A stretch of 53,819 bases of DNA from Nemertoderma westbladi (GCA_032718475.1 JAUCBJ010003843.1:1-53819); one strand, 5' to 3'. Counted from the first letter of the stretch, positions 31,640-41,804 are shown. Numbers and translations are program-made. Notes: generated from the letters alone by a model not told the origin.

Positions 31640-33275
31640 TGGAAATGGATTGTTTTCGGCTGGAACCCAGTTCAAGAAGCGAACTGGAAAGCTATGGACT
31701 CATAGTGGACCCAGTGGTCACAAGTCCCAGATAGACCATATTCTGTTTCGTAGGAAATACAGGAGCTCTATACAAGACTGTAATGCATTTACACTTCGAC
31801 CCTTCTCCAGTGATCACCGCCTTATTGTGGCCAAGGTAAGACTTAGTCTGCGTGCTAGCAGAACAACGAAATCTGCCTTGCCGCGGCATGACTGGTCCGC
31901 TCTGTTGCAACAGCCAAGTGTGAGATACAGCTTCACACTACAGCTGAGCAACAGGTATGAGGCTCTTGCCTCTGAGGCGGCAGATCACTGTGAGGGCTAT
32001 ACTGCTTTTACAGAAGCAGTTAAGTTAGCAGCTGCAGAAACAGTTCCTGTATACCCTCGAAACAGGAAAAGGGCCCCCTGGACTGACAACAAAATTCAGA
32101 AGTGCCGAAATGACCTTCATAAGGCGCAGAAAGAGTCCCGGCTCAAACAGACTACAGCAGCCAAGAATGCAGTTAAGGCTGCATCTAGGTCCCTGAACAG
32201 GCAGTACTCTGCTAATCTACAGGAGCTAATAAACCAACAGGTTGATGCCATCAATGATGCTGACGACAGCAGGCAATCATCCCAGGCATGGAAATCGATC
32301 AATCTGCTTACTGGGCGGAAAAGCCAACCAACCACCAAGGTTAAGGCTGAATCACCAGCCGATCGCCTCAATGGTTGGAAAGCCCACTTTGAAAAGCTCC
32401 TCAATAATGACAGGGTATTGCCTGATAACTTTATAGAAGTAAAAGTGTCTGAGTCTGTACTCCCAGATATTCCCATTGGCGATATCTCCTTTGCAGAAGT
32501 GAAGGCTGCTGCAAAGAGCATCAAGACCAATCGTGCCAGTGGAGTAGATGGTGTTCCCCCTGAGGTCTTTAAAATACCTGAGTGTTTAAAGCTCATCTAT
32601 CCCATCATAGTAGACATGTACCGAACAACAAAAGTCCCACAAGAAATGAAAACAAATAAGTTGGTGCCAGTTCCCAAGAAGGGCAACCTAACACTCTATG
32701 GTTCTTTTCGGGGAATCTCATTGATCTCGATTGCTGCAAAGCTATATAATAGGATTCTATTAAATCGCATCAGGGATCCCATTGAGAGACTGCTCCGTGG
32801 AAATCAGAATGGGTTCCGTAAAGGTCGTGGGACCATGGAGCCCATTTTGGCACTTAGAAGGATAATTGAAGAGTTATCAAAAAAGAAAGACAGGCATCTG
32901 GCTGTTATCTTTGTTGACTTCTTCAAGGCCTTTGATTCAGTCTCTCGCTCACGTATGTTCAGCATACTTTCATTATATGGGATTCCTGCTGAAATTATTG
33001 CAGCAATCAGATCAGTATATGATGGTTCGACAACATTTGTGTCTACTGTTGACGGTGACACAGTTTGGCAGCCTCATGGAGTGAATAAGCATGGTGGACA
33101 GCCCATGACTTTCTTGAGACGCATCTTAAAGGACACTGGCCTTAAAGATGCGGATGATCTAGCAAATGTCATGGGTGATAGGGAGTTGTGGCGGTGCAAT
33201 TTTGTTGACAAGCCGGCACAGCATTCTTAAAAATGCAGCTGCAATGCAGCATGTCGATCCTAGTAGTAGTAGTAG
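31640..33275 (+). mobile_element. RTE-type LINE copy 5 inserted in the 29-bp minisatellite
   Basis: The element starts at TGGAAATGG (31640) and ends in (AGT)n at about 33275. TAGAGTTTC occurs on both sides (31631-31639; 33276-33284). It is a candidate 9-bp target duplication, although the repetitive target makes the exact length ambiguous. Confidence 0.88.
31650..33230 (+). CDS. LINE endonuclease-reverse transcriptase with large in-frame internal deletion
   Basis: Open frame of 526 codons (first codon TTG; homology continues upstream as NGL, so the apparent start is truncation). Residues 1-65 are the end of an APE-type endonuclease (QIDHILFRRKYRSS; SDHRLIVAKVRL, whose SDHR is the catalytic block that ends the fold). 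Then come a ~200-residue linker and RT motifs: RASGVDGVPPEVF, LVPVPKKGNL, GFRKGRGTMEP, and motif A FVDFFKAFDSVSR. After VDGDT (33061) it jumps to WQPHGVNKHGGQP, deleting about 800 bp that hold motif B, FADD and the thumb, without breaking the frame. It cannot polymerise. It gives the family's APE domain, supporting RTE. Confidence 0.85.
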   Translation: MFSAGTQFKKRTGKLWTHSGPSGHKSQIDHILFRRKYRSSIQDCNAFTLRPFSSDHRLIVAKVRLSLRASRTTKSALPRHDWSALLQQPSVRYSFTLQLSNRYEALASEAADHCEGYTAFTEAVKLAAAETVPVYPRNRKRAPWTDNKIQKCRNDLHKAQKESRLKQTTAAKNAVKAASRSLNRQYSANLQELINQQVDAINDADDSRQSSQAWKSINLLTGRKSQPTTKVKAESPADRLNGWKAHFEKLLNNDRVLPDNFIEVKVSESVLPDIPIGDISFAEVKAAAKSIKTNRASGVDGVPPEVFKIPECLKLIYPIIVDMYRTTKVPQEMKTNKLVPVPKKGNLTLYGSFRGISLISIAAKLYNRILLNRIRDPIERLLRGNQNGFRKGRGTMEPILALRRIIEELSKKKDRHLAVIFVDFFKAFDSVSRSRMFSILSLYGIPAEIIAAIRSVYDGSTTFVSTVDGDTVWQPHGVNKHGGQPMTFLRRILKDTGLKDADDLANVMGDRELWRCNFVDKPAQHS

Positions 33276-33335
33276 TAGAGTTTCACAGTCTGCCAGTCTT
33301 CTGTTAGAGTTTCACAGTCTGGCAGTCTTCTGATT

Positions 33336-34042
33336 CAGAATTTTAGCCCAACACTTTTCTGAAAGAGTTTCCAGTCCGAAGGATTTCGCATAGATTTTCG
33401 TTTCTGGCAGTTTCCGAATAGAATAGTTTCTACCATGGTGTTGTACTTCGTCTCCACTTCTCTACAAATAAGATCATAAATTGTAAAATTTTATCGCGTC
33501 TATCATCTAACACTACAAATATTTATCACTCAGTTTTTTTCAAATTTTTCAACCACAAAAAATGATTTAATTAAAAAAAATTCTTAATGCAATTTAAGTC
33601 AACAACTGTGCTATTATTAATTCAAGCAACTGAAGTACTAACTAAACCAGTAGGTTGAACATAAAAACTGGTAACAATAAATTAAATTTTATATTTATTT
33701 TGCATGTAATCATTGATCGACAGACGATCTCTGCTGGCCAAGTTTTAGTGATATTTTCAAGAAAAAAGGCCAGGAAGTGACACAAAGTATGAATTCTTAC
33801 CGTCAATCTGTGTAATTTGTTAGCTTGAGCTAAGTGAAAGCCTTCAAATGATAGATAAACCTTTCCAGTCTGCTGACCACTATATAAAACTTATAGTTTA
33901 TCGTTTATTTAAATTACTAGCTATTATTGAATCTGCAATTAAGGTTTTAATGACACCAATTTAATAATTTTAATAATAAAAACCACTTTAATAACCGTCT
34001 GTATCGTCTTCAATTAATTAGAATTCTTATACAAAATTCAAT
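33336..34042. other. Downstream flank of the ROCO gene
   Basis: No coding signature seen. Confidence 0.3.
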
Positions 34043-34048
34043 TTTATT
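34043..34048 (-). terminator. Candidate poly(A) signal of the WD40-ROCO-CARD gene
   Basis: AATAAA on the minus strand, about 550 bp past the stop codon and just beyond the 74-bp array. Position only; AT-rich DNA makes chance matches common. Confidence 0.25.
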
Positions 34049-34099
34049 AATTAGATGTTTTTATAAAACTATGATTAGAATTGTCTACAATGCATTTCC

Positions 34100-34660
34100 A
34101 GACACATTGATTGGCAACATCTATAACAACAGCTACATCACATTGATTGGCAATGTCTATAACAGCAGCCTCTCCACCGGTTGATTGGTAACACCAATAA
34201 CAACAGCTGCATTACATTGATGGCAATGTCTATAACAGCAGCCTCTCCACCTGTTGACTGGTAACATCTATAACAACAGCTACATCACATTGATTGGCAA
34301 TGTCTATAACAGCAGCCTCTCCACCGGTTGATTGGTAACATCTATAACAACAGCTACATCACATTGATTGGCAATGTCTATAACAGCAGCCTCTCCACCT
34401 GTTGACTGGTAACATCTATAACAACAGCTACATCACATTGATTGGCAATGTCTATAACAGCAGCCTCTCCACCGGTTGATTGGTAACATCTATAACAACA
34501 GCTACATTACATTGATTGGCAATGTCTATAACAGCAGCCTCTCCACCGGTTGATTGGTAACGTCTATAACAACAGCTACATTACATTGATTGGCAATGTC
34601 TATAACAGCAGCCTCTCCACCGGTTGATTGGTAACGTCTATAACTCCAGCAGCCTCTCCA
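34100..34660 (-). repeat. 74-bp minisatellite derived from the 3' end of the ROCO-CARD gene
   Basis: About 7.5 units marked by CAGCAGCCTCTCCACC near 34164, 34236, 34312, 34386, 34460, 34534 and 34608. On the minus strand a unit reads GGEAAVIDIANQ ... VVIDVTNQ, matching the tail of the adjacent protein (DNTNQGGEAAGVIDVTNQ). Early units alternate between CTGTTGACTGG and CGGTTGATTGG, a 148-bp higher-order pattern. The gene's stop codon lies in the first unit. Confidence 0.88.
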
Positions 34661-37600
34661 CCTTGATTAGTATTATCTATATCAGCAACTTCATCAGCTT
34701 GATCGGTAATGTCTACAATATCTGCATCATAACATTTGGTAGCTTCCTCTAGAGTATCAGCTAAATGATGTTGGTTGGTGACCCTGAGACATTTACAAAA
34801 AGATAGAAAATCCTTGTAAGATCTTTTCATTACTGCGTTTATAAGTACAACATTCTTACTATCTTTTGATTCTTTGCATTCTATTATTTCTATGATAGAT
34901 TTACTTATAACTTGTCTGCTTACAAGAAGCTGTGCCACAAATTTAGTTTGTTCTAAATTATTCATTAACATATATTTATACTTTGTTAGAATATCAGGGA
35001 ACATTTGGTCTTCCATTTTGATTTTTCCGTGCAATATTTCAACCAAAAGCGGTTGATTGGTTACATATAATGCTTCTATAAATACTTTGTAATTATTTTC
35101 TGATCCCCATTTTATTGACTCCAACAAAATCTTATTCTTACTCAACAAATTCGACTTAGATTCAATAACAGCTAAAACTTCCTTTGATATAGCCCCCTTA
35201 CTTGCTAAGTATACAAGTAATTTTGAGATTTCCAGTCTATCAATAAGGTCATCTCGGTTAGTTGTAATGTTTAACCAATGTGAGCTAAATCTCCCAACAA
35301 CAGGGAATTTTCCACTAATAAACCGACTTCTAACAGAGTTATTAAATTGACATTCAAGAAAATCATTTGATAAAATATCAGCCAGTTTAACAAAGTGAAA
35401 ACATCCTTCTTCAATGCAGTCAAGTAATCTGTGTTGATCGCATTTAGCATTACATTCACATTTTATTTCGAAATCAAATGAAATATTTTTAAATCTCATT
35501 TGGGTAATAATTTCCTTCAATGAAGTATTAATAAAATGATTTACTTTATTCACAGTATCCGGATCTGGTGCAAGTTTACTTTCAATTTGTTCATCGCCCG
35601 AACTAAACATCTCAGATCTAACTACCTGAACTTTAATCCAATTTAATGAAATAGAAGATCTTTCCAAAATTACCTGATGATTAAAATCTAAAAATATTTG
35701 AGCAACTCTGTGGTAAAGTTTAGGTTGAATTACTCTATTACCTACAATGTAGGACAAATCAATAGTTCTCTTAATTAAACGGTAGTACAATCCTTGCGGT
35801 AAGAAACTCTGGAATGTAATATAAAATTCAACTTTACATTGTCTTGGTGTGAATGGAGTATATCTAACAGATTTAAGGCGGCAAGGTACATAATAAGCCA
35901 ACTTTACATCATCTTGCAATGTTCTTTCGGTTCTTGGTAAAACTCGTTCACATAATAAATCAAAACGTTCTAGAATATTCAACATAAATTGTTTTTTATC
36001 AAGAACGCCTTCCCACAGATAATCAAGGAGTTCTTCATGTAATATACCATTGTTATCCAGGTCCTTCCAGAATGTAAAATGTTGTTTCTTTATTTTGTCT
36101 TTTACAGTTATTATTTTGGTAAACATTCCACTCAACCATTCTGGGCTCAGTATAACAGTATCCCTTAGATATTCATCGTCAAAGTAAATTATTGTACCCA
36201 AATCGTGGTAAAATTCTAACATGGTTTTCAAACCAATGTTATCCATTTCAACATCAATATCCTTTAATTTAATCTCTAGCAAGTCAATGTCAATATAAAC
36301 TTTACCATCCGTAATTAATTGAGACACAAGTTGGTCAAATTTTAGATATTGCAAAGGTATTTCCTCCTTAAAATTTGCCATTTCGTTGACAATATTTGCC
36401 TGTAAATTTTCAAGTCCTTTCTCTCCACTATTTATAATCGCTATATTATTCTCTATAGCAATGTAATCTTTAATTAGATTATCTGTATATGAAGATTTAC
36501 CCAAATGGGTCTTAATCTTTTCAAATATTTTACTTGCTATTACAGATTGAATGGCAGGATTAGCATGTAAGCTGCCTTTATGAGTTCCAACTACAAAAAC
36601 AGGTGGACAAGAATTTACTTCTAGTTTTGTACCAAATGAATAAATATTTTTTAACCAAAATTCAATAAACTCAATATTCTTAATCTCACCGAAAACAAAC
36701 TCATTAATATTGTTTTCATCAGATCTGAAAATAATATCAGCAGTTTTTTCAAGATTTTCCAAGAGATTAAATACAATTATATAAATAGCTCGTCTGCTCA
36801 AAAATATCTGATGGGTTGTGTAATAAATACATTGGCCACCAAAATCGACTATCTGTAGAGAAAAGCGACTGTCTTCCTCATTAAATTTAGCCAGAATATC
36901 TTGAGGTTTACCAGATAACAATATATCCTCTACTCCCTTTGTGATGTTTTCAGGAATATCATTTTCCATAGCTTCCCTTATTGGTTGCCTAGAAAGATTT
37001 TCTTCAATAGGTTTACTTTCATTCTCACCAGTTAATAAAGTTGTACTAGATTTTTTAGTTATTTTACTTCTATTATATTTTGACTTTAAACCAGGTAATA
37101 CTGAAACTACCCGCCTCCACAAACTATCCTTTTGAACTTTCTCAGCACCATAACTTGAAGTTGACGTAGCAATCTTAGGTTGATCATCAGTAGAAGATGA
37201 AGATGTTGCAACTGAGGGTGTCGCAATACCAATACCCATTGCTGAAGTTCCAGAAATATCAGACTCATCACCTGCAACTTGTTTTCTTTCTAGAACTGTT
37301 TTTGCAATTTCCTTAGTAATGACGACATCAACAGCTGTCTCAGGCTCTTCTTTCATGTTGGTCCAATCTGTGTTTTGTCCGGTATTTATAATACAGTTAG
37401 CAGATGAGTCAATACCATCAGTTATTGGTTCATTTATATCAAACGGTTGACCAATAAGGGCCTTCTTCAAACTTGTTTTACCAGCCCTCTCCTGTCCCAC
37501 TAACATTAACCGGGTTTTCAGTATCCATGTAGTCCCTTTAGAAAGAGCTGCTTTATAAGCAGCCAATGCTTCTGGGCCTCTCGCCAGTATCTCTATGGGC

Positions 37601-38070
37601 AGTTTTTGTTCTTTTATATAATTAATTAAAAATTTTGGAAGTTTCAGTGTATTTGATCCACTTATATTCATAATCATAAGTCCCATGTCTCTGAATTTAT
37701 TAACAATTTCTATTGTTGAAACTTCATTTAAACCCCAAATACTAACCAGATTCTGGGTTGTTAACTCAGAAATATCTGCATCCAGTCTAAAGTAAAGTTC
37801 TTTCTCTTTATCTGAAAGAACATCAACAGTAGATATAATTATATCAGTTATCTTACCCTGGACTGGTTTATTTATGGGACCAACCCATCCAATATACTCA
37901 ACAATTTCCTTTAATTCTTCAGCTTTCTCCAATATACCTTCCACATGTTCGATACTTTTCTTTGTTTCAGTTTGACCTTTACGGAACGTATCAATTACTG
38001 TAATTGTGCCGCCATTATCTCCTGTATAAAGGATAATTATCATTAAGCTGTCTTTCCACTGAGTTGACAT
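34600..38070 (-). CDS. ROCO GTPase with tandem CARD-like domains (3' exon of WD40-ROCO-CARD gene)
   Basis: Open frame of 1,156 codons; I place the exon start at 38047, after acceptor AAAGACAG, so the ATG at 38070 would be intronic. Order: residues 10-28, last WD40 blade (LYTGDNGGTITVID); 75-155, winged-helix-like segment (LVSIWGL...LPKFLINYI); 185-570, Roc GTPase with P-loop GQERAGKT (192-199), switch DFGG (409-412) then YYTTHQIFLSRRAIY, and THKG (496-499) where Roc proteins usually have a THxD-type motif; 575-870, COR (FYHDLGTIIYF, VILSPEWLSGMF); a Cys/His cluster (CECNAKCDQH); CARD-like 1 about 935-1014 (KGAISKEVLAVIE ... FIEALYVTNQPLLVEIL); CARD-like 2 about 1035-1108 (RQVISKSIIEIIE ... 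FCKCLRVTNQHHLADTL). A Ser/Thr-rich insert of ~190 residues separates P-loop and switch. Roc-COR modules are GTP-controlled dimerising switches; CARDs recruit other CARD proteins in apoptosis and innate immunity. A role as stress or immune scaffold is inference. Confidence 0.88.
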   Translation of the reverse strand: MSTQWKDSLMIIILYTGDNGGTITVIDTFRKGQTETKKSIEHVEGILEKAEELKEIVEYIGWVGPINKPVQGKITDIIISTVDVLSDKEKELYFRLDADISELTTQNLVSIWGLNEVSTIEIVNKFRDMGLMIMNISGSNTLKLPKFLINYIKEQKLPIEILARGPEALAAYKAALSKGTTWILKTRLMLVGQERAGKTSLKKALIGQPFDINEPITDGIDSSANCIINTGQNTDWTNMKEEPETAVDVVITKEIAKTVLERKQVAGDESDISGTSAMGIGIATPSVATSSSSTDDQPKIATSTSSYGAEKVQKDSLWRRVVSVLPGLKSKYNRSKITKKSSTTLLTGENESKPIEENLSRQPIREAMENDIPENITKGVEDILLSGKPQDILAKFNEEDSRFSLQIVDFGGQCIYYTTHQIFLSRRAIYIIVFNLLENLEKTADIIFRSDENNINEFVFGEIKNIEFIEFWLKNIYSFGTKLEVNSCPPVFVVGTHKGSLHANPAIQSVIASKIFEKIKTHLGKSSYTDNLIKDYIAIENNIAIINSGEKGLENLQANIVNEMANFKEEIPLQYLKFDQLVSQLITDGKVYIDIDLLEIKLKDIDVEMDNIGLKTMLEFYHDLGTIIYFDDEYLRDTVILSPEWLSGMFTKIITVKDKIKKQHFTFWKDLDNNGILHEELLDYLWEGVLDKKQFMLNILERFDLLCERVLPRTERTLQDDVKLAYYVPCRLKSVRYTPFTPRQCKVEFYITFQSFLPQGLYYRLIKRTIDLSYIVGNRVIQPKLYHRVAQIFLDFNHQVILERSSISLNWIKVQVVRSEMFSSGDEQIESKLAPDPDTVNKVNHFINTSLKEIITQMRFKNISFDFEIKCECNAKCDQHRLLDCIEEGCFHFVKLADILSNDFLECQFNNSVRSRFISGKFPVVGRFSSHWLNITTNRDDLIDRLEISKLLVYLASKGAISKEVLAVIESKSNLLSKNKILLESIKWGSENNYKVFIEALYVTNQPLLVEILHGKIKMEDQMFPDILTKYKYMLMNNLEQTKFVAQLLVSRQVISKSIIEIIECKESKDSKNVVLINAVMKRSYKDFLSFCKCLRVTNQHHLADTLEEATKCYDADIVDITDQADEVADIDNTNQGGEAAGVIDVTNQPVERLLL

Positions 38071-38079
38071 CCAAAATTA

Positions 38080-38414
38080 CGATGAAAAATTATGGGTTGA
38101 AGCAAGTTAAATTTTATTAATCAAGTTACAAATATAATTATAAATATAATTCGTTAGGCTCTCCAGTATGCACCTACGGTCCTTATACGTTTCCCTGCCT
38201 ATGTCTTCTGTTTTTTGGTTACAACATTTATTCTGGTTTTAGAGCAATTTCCAACCGATATAAAGTCGTACATTACGTTAGTCAATTCTGCAATTTATAT
38301 TAGAATTTGTACTTTAGTGATAATGATAGCGCTGAGCTACAGAAATATATTTATAATAATATTTGAAATTTGATTAATAATATTTAACTTGCTCCAACCC
38401 AGAATTTTTCATCG
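38080..38414. mobile_element. MITE with ~45-bp terminal inverted repeats
   Basis: CGATGAAAAATTATGGGTTG (38080-38099) and onward through AAGCAAGTTAAAT matches the reverse complement of 38370-38414 (CGATGAAAAATTCTGGGTTG). Total 335 bp, no ORF. TGACATC at 38065-38071 and 38423-38429 could be target-site sequence 8-9 bp outside the ends. ATCCAAAATTACG is also directly repeated at 38070 and 38450. It lies 32 bp from the proposed splice acceptor. Confidence 0.75.
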
Positions 38415-38480
38415 AATATAACTGACATCTCAAACTTTCTTATAGTTAATCCAAAATTACGTATTATAGCAAGGATAAAC

Positions 38481-38655
38481 GGACAATAGGCGGGGCAATA
38501 GGCGGGACAATAGGCGGGACAATAGGCGGGACAATAGGCGGGACATTAGGCCGGACAATAGGTGGGACAATAGGCGGGACAATAGGCGGGACAATAGGCG
38601 GGACAATAGGCGGAACAATAGGCGGGACAATAGGCGGGACAATAGGCGGGACAAT
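38481..38655 (+). repeat. 12-bp minisatellite (ACAATAGGCGGG)
   Basis: About 14-15 copies with few variants. Since 12 is a multiple of three, minus-strand frames appear as (VPPI)n and (RLLS)n, which are artefacts. Confidence 0.95.
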
Positions 38656-38733
38656 AGGATGGTTAAAATTATAAAAATAAGTTTTTTGCATTATTTCTGA
38701 ACCGAAGTATGAAGCTAAAATACAATATCTCAC

Positions 38734-39922
38734 TGATACTGTATACTGTTAATATAAACAACTACTGTACCCGCGATACTGTATACTGTTAATATAAACA
38801 ACTACCCGCGATACTGTATACTGTTAATATAAACAACTACTGTACCCGCGATACTGTATACTGTTAATATAAACAACTACCCGCGATACTGTATACTGTT
38901 AATATAAACAACTACCCGCGATACTGTACTGTTAATATAAACAACTACCCGCGATACTGTATACTGTTAATATAAACAACTACCCGCGATACTGTATACT
39001 GTTAATATAAACAACTACCCGCGATACAGTATACTGTTAATATAAACAACTACCCGCGATACTGTATACTGTTAATATAAACAACTACCCGCGATACTGT
39101 ATACTGTTAATATAAACAACTACCCGCGATACTGTATACTGTTAATATAAAAAACTACCCATGATACTGTATACTGTTAATATAAACAACTACCCGCGAT
39201 ACTGTATACTGTTAATATAAACAACTACCCGCGATACTGTTAATATATACAACTACCCGGGATACTGTATACTGTTAATATAAACAACTACCCGCGATAC
39301 TGTATACTGTTAATATAAACAACTACCCGCGATACTGTATACTGTTAATATATACAACTACCCGCGATACTGTATACTGTTAATATAAACAACTACCCGC
39401 GATACTGTATACTGTTAATATATACAACTACCCGCGATACTGTATACTGTTAATATAAACAACTACCCGCGATACTGTATACTGTTAATATATACAACTA
39501 CCCGCGATACTGTATACTGTTAATATAAACAACTACCCGCGATACTGTATACTGTTAATATAAACAACTACCCGCGATACTGTATACTGTTAATATATAC
39601 AACTACCCGCGATACTGTATACTGTTAATATAAACAACTACCCGCGATACTGTATACTGTTAATATATACAACTACCCGCGATACTGTATACTGTTAATA
39701 TAAACAACTACCCGCGATACTGTATACTGTTAATATAAACAACTACCCGCGATACTGTATACTGTTAATATAAACAACTACCCGCGATACTGTATACTGT
39801 TAATATATACAACTACCCGCGATACTGTATACTGTTAATATAAACAACTACCCGCGATACTGTATACTGTTAATATATACAACTACCCGCGATACTGTAT
39901 ACTGTTAATATAAACAACTACC
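38734..39922 (+). repeat. 35-bp minisatellite, about 34 copies
   Basis: The unit is CGCGATACTGTATACTGTTA then ATATAAACAACTACC. From about 39240 units with ATATATACAAC alternate with ATATAAACAAC, giving a 70-bp higher-order repeat; the first units carry an extra TGT (CTACTGTACC). Confidence 0.95.
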
Positions 39923-40057
39923 TCCGCCAGCTCCAACAGTAGCACCCAAACCTACTGACGATACTGACTGTGTTATACGATATGTACCAACAGTCTCCAA
40001 AGCTATAAAAACAATCCTTGATCAGATTGGATTGCACACATATAAATTCGAACGTAG
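39921..40057 (+). other. Short coding-like segment resembling an RT/GIY-YIG retroelement linker
   Basis: Directly after the 35-bp array a frame of 45 codons reads PPPAPTVAPKPTDDTDC, then VIRYVPTVSKAIKTIL, then GLHTYKFERR, ending in TAG after a possible donor (GAAC|GTAGGT). A proline-rich linker followed by YVPxVSxxI..I....GxxT..K resembles the segment between polymerase and GIY-YIG endonuclease in some metazoan retroelements. Too short to be certain; it could also be a lone exon. Confidence 0.3.
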
Positions 40058-40139
40058 GTAGACTCGGTCAAATATATTGGACCAAACGAACTACCAATTT
40101 AATCTTCGGTCTAACAGCAGTCAATAGTGCTGGTTTACA

Positions 40140-40678
40140 AGGCTGAGATAACTCCCTCTTGAAATGACTCCCCAGTCGTCTAAGCCTAAGCTGAGAACAC
40201 TCCCCACTCCCAGTTATCGTTGTCTAGACTTAGAACACTCCCCTTAGGCTGATATGACTCCCCTTAGCCTTAGGCTGAGATGACTCCCCTTAGGCTGAGA
40301 TGACTCCCTTTAGGCTGATATGACTCCCCTTAGGCTGAGATGACTCCCCTTAGGCTGAGATGACTCCCCTTAGGCTGAGATGACTCCCGTTAGGCTGAGA
40401 ATACTCCCCTTAGGCTGAGATGACTCCCCTTAGGCTGAGATGACTCCCCTAATTGAGTTATAATTCATATCTGTACCTGTGCTATTTTCGTATATTGCAA
40501 AAATTAAACTGTTACCTATGTTAATGAGTTATCGTTTATTGTTTTGGTTAGAAAAGCGCGCCACTGTAACCTGCTCCTTTCCGTTAATTAAGAAATCTAG
40601 GAAGAAAGCTGGGGGTGTTCTCAGCCTAGGCTGAAAAGACTGGGGAGTCATTATTTGGTGGGGAGTTATCTCAGCCTG
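40140..40678. mobile_element. Inverted-repeat element with internal minisatellite
   Basis: Left end AGGCTGAGATAACTCCC and right end, reversed, CAGGCTGAGATAACTCCCC. Similarity extends ~70 bp inward (TGACTCCCCAGTC; GCTGAGAACAC). TTACA on both sides (40135-40139; 40679-40683) is a possible 5-bp target duplication. No ORF. Confidence 0.65.
40232..40455 (+). repeat. 20-bp minisatellite (TTAGGCTGAGATGACTCCCC)
   Basis: About 10 copies inside the inverted-repeat element. The unit is a variant of the element's own terminus (GGCTGAGATAACTCCCC), so the array probably expanded from one end. Confidence 0.9.
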
Positions 40679-40683
40679 TTACA

Positions 40684-41804
40684 TCGGACAAACTACCAAT
40701 TAAAATTTGTTTTACAAAGTTTAAGTTGACTCGATATGAAACTGTTTCGAAAATTTCTACAAATTTGCTCCGATTTAAAGAGGGTTGGGAAAGAAGGTTA
40801 AACTCATGCATGCAATATGTAAAATAGACTGTAATGCCTGAACTGACCATAATTACATTGGGAAACTTAAACGAAAACATGTAAAACGCCACAACGAACA
40901 TTATTTATGGAGAGTGTTATAGATTTTACTAACAGTGTTGGTGGTGGGCTTAAAATTTGAATGTAAATAATGGTAATTGGTAAATAAAATGTATCGATTT
41001 ATAGTTTTAAGCGGTCTTATATAATGGCTATAAACGTTGTGGAATAACACAACACTGTATCGACAATATGGCCACATATTCGACGAATATAACGGTCAGT
41101 TCTAGTCTCCCATATATAGATCCAACCGATTTGGCAAATCACGAAACTATTCCAATACGAACAAATTTATATACATATATTTTTATAATAATTTATTTTA
41201 CCAGGAATAAAACGACATTAAAAATTGTACTTTCTTTGATGAGTGACACTTATATACTTATATGAACTTACATTACTATTTTTCCACACTCACTGTTCTG
41301 TACACTCGTAATTTTTGAATAAGACACTTACTCTGCTATAAACAGTACAATAACACTTATAGTATGTTTGTTTGTGGTGGCGGGAAATTTCAAAAAGGTC
41401 AGGGTATCATATTCTGTATCACTACCGGTCTAACTACTATAGAGTAAAGTTGTCTTTGCCTGACCCCGTAAGAGATCAGAAACATTGCCATACAGGTTGT
41501 AAATAGTAAATGTGGCTGTAAATAAAATAGTCATATTCCAAACAGTATGAGTAAAAAATCAGCTCCCTACTACACGATAATTGAACTCGCAGAAATACGC
41601 TGTTTCCTTATTAAAAATTGTATTAGTTCAACTCAGAGTAAAGGACCCCATGTAACCGGAATTTTAAATTTTACATTTAAATTTTTACGTTAGCGTTTTA
41701 TAAAAGTGTCATTTGCGAAATTGTTGCCATCGTTTCGTTGCCATTTTTCCCATCAATAGTGATTTATTGTTTATATATTTGAAACTTGCATTGTGAGGAT
41801 TCCA
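40684..41804. other. Unannotated AT-rich intronic sequence
   Basis: No supported exon. A 65-codon frame at 41068-41265 starts plausibly (MATYSTNITVSS, LPYIDPTDLANHET) but becomes low-complexity and has no donor site. Confidence 0.3.

Noticed and set aside
32117-32596. 159-codon minus-strand frame inside LINE copy 5
   Set aside because: Antisense shadow of the endonuclease-RT ORF.
38457-38733. Pro-rich and Arg/Leu-rich frames over the 12-bp array
   Set aside because: Artefact of a 12-bp unit; no start context or non-repetitive coding sequence.
41068-41265. 65-codon frame beginning MATYSTNITVSS with LPYIDPTDL
   Set aside because: The start looks plausible, but it has no donor and degenerates into Ile/Tyr-rich AT sequence.
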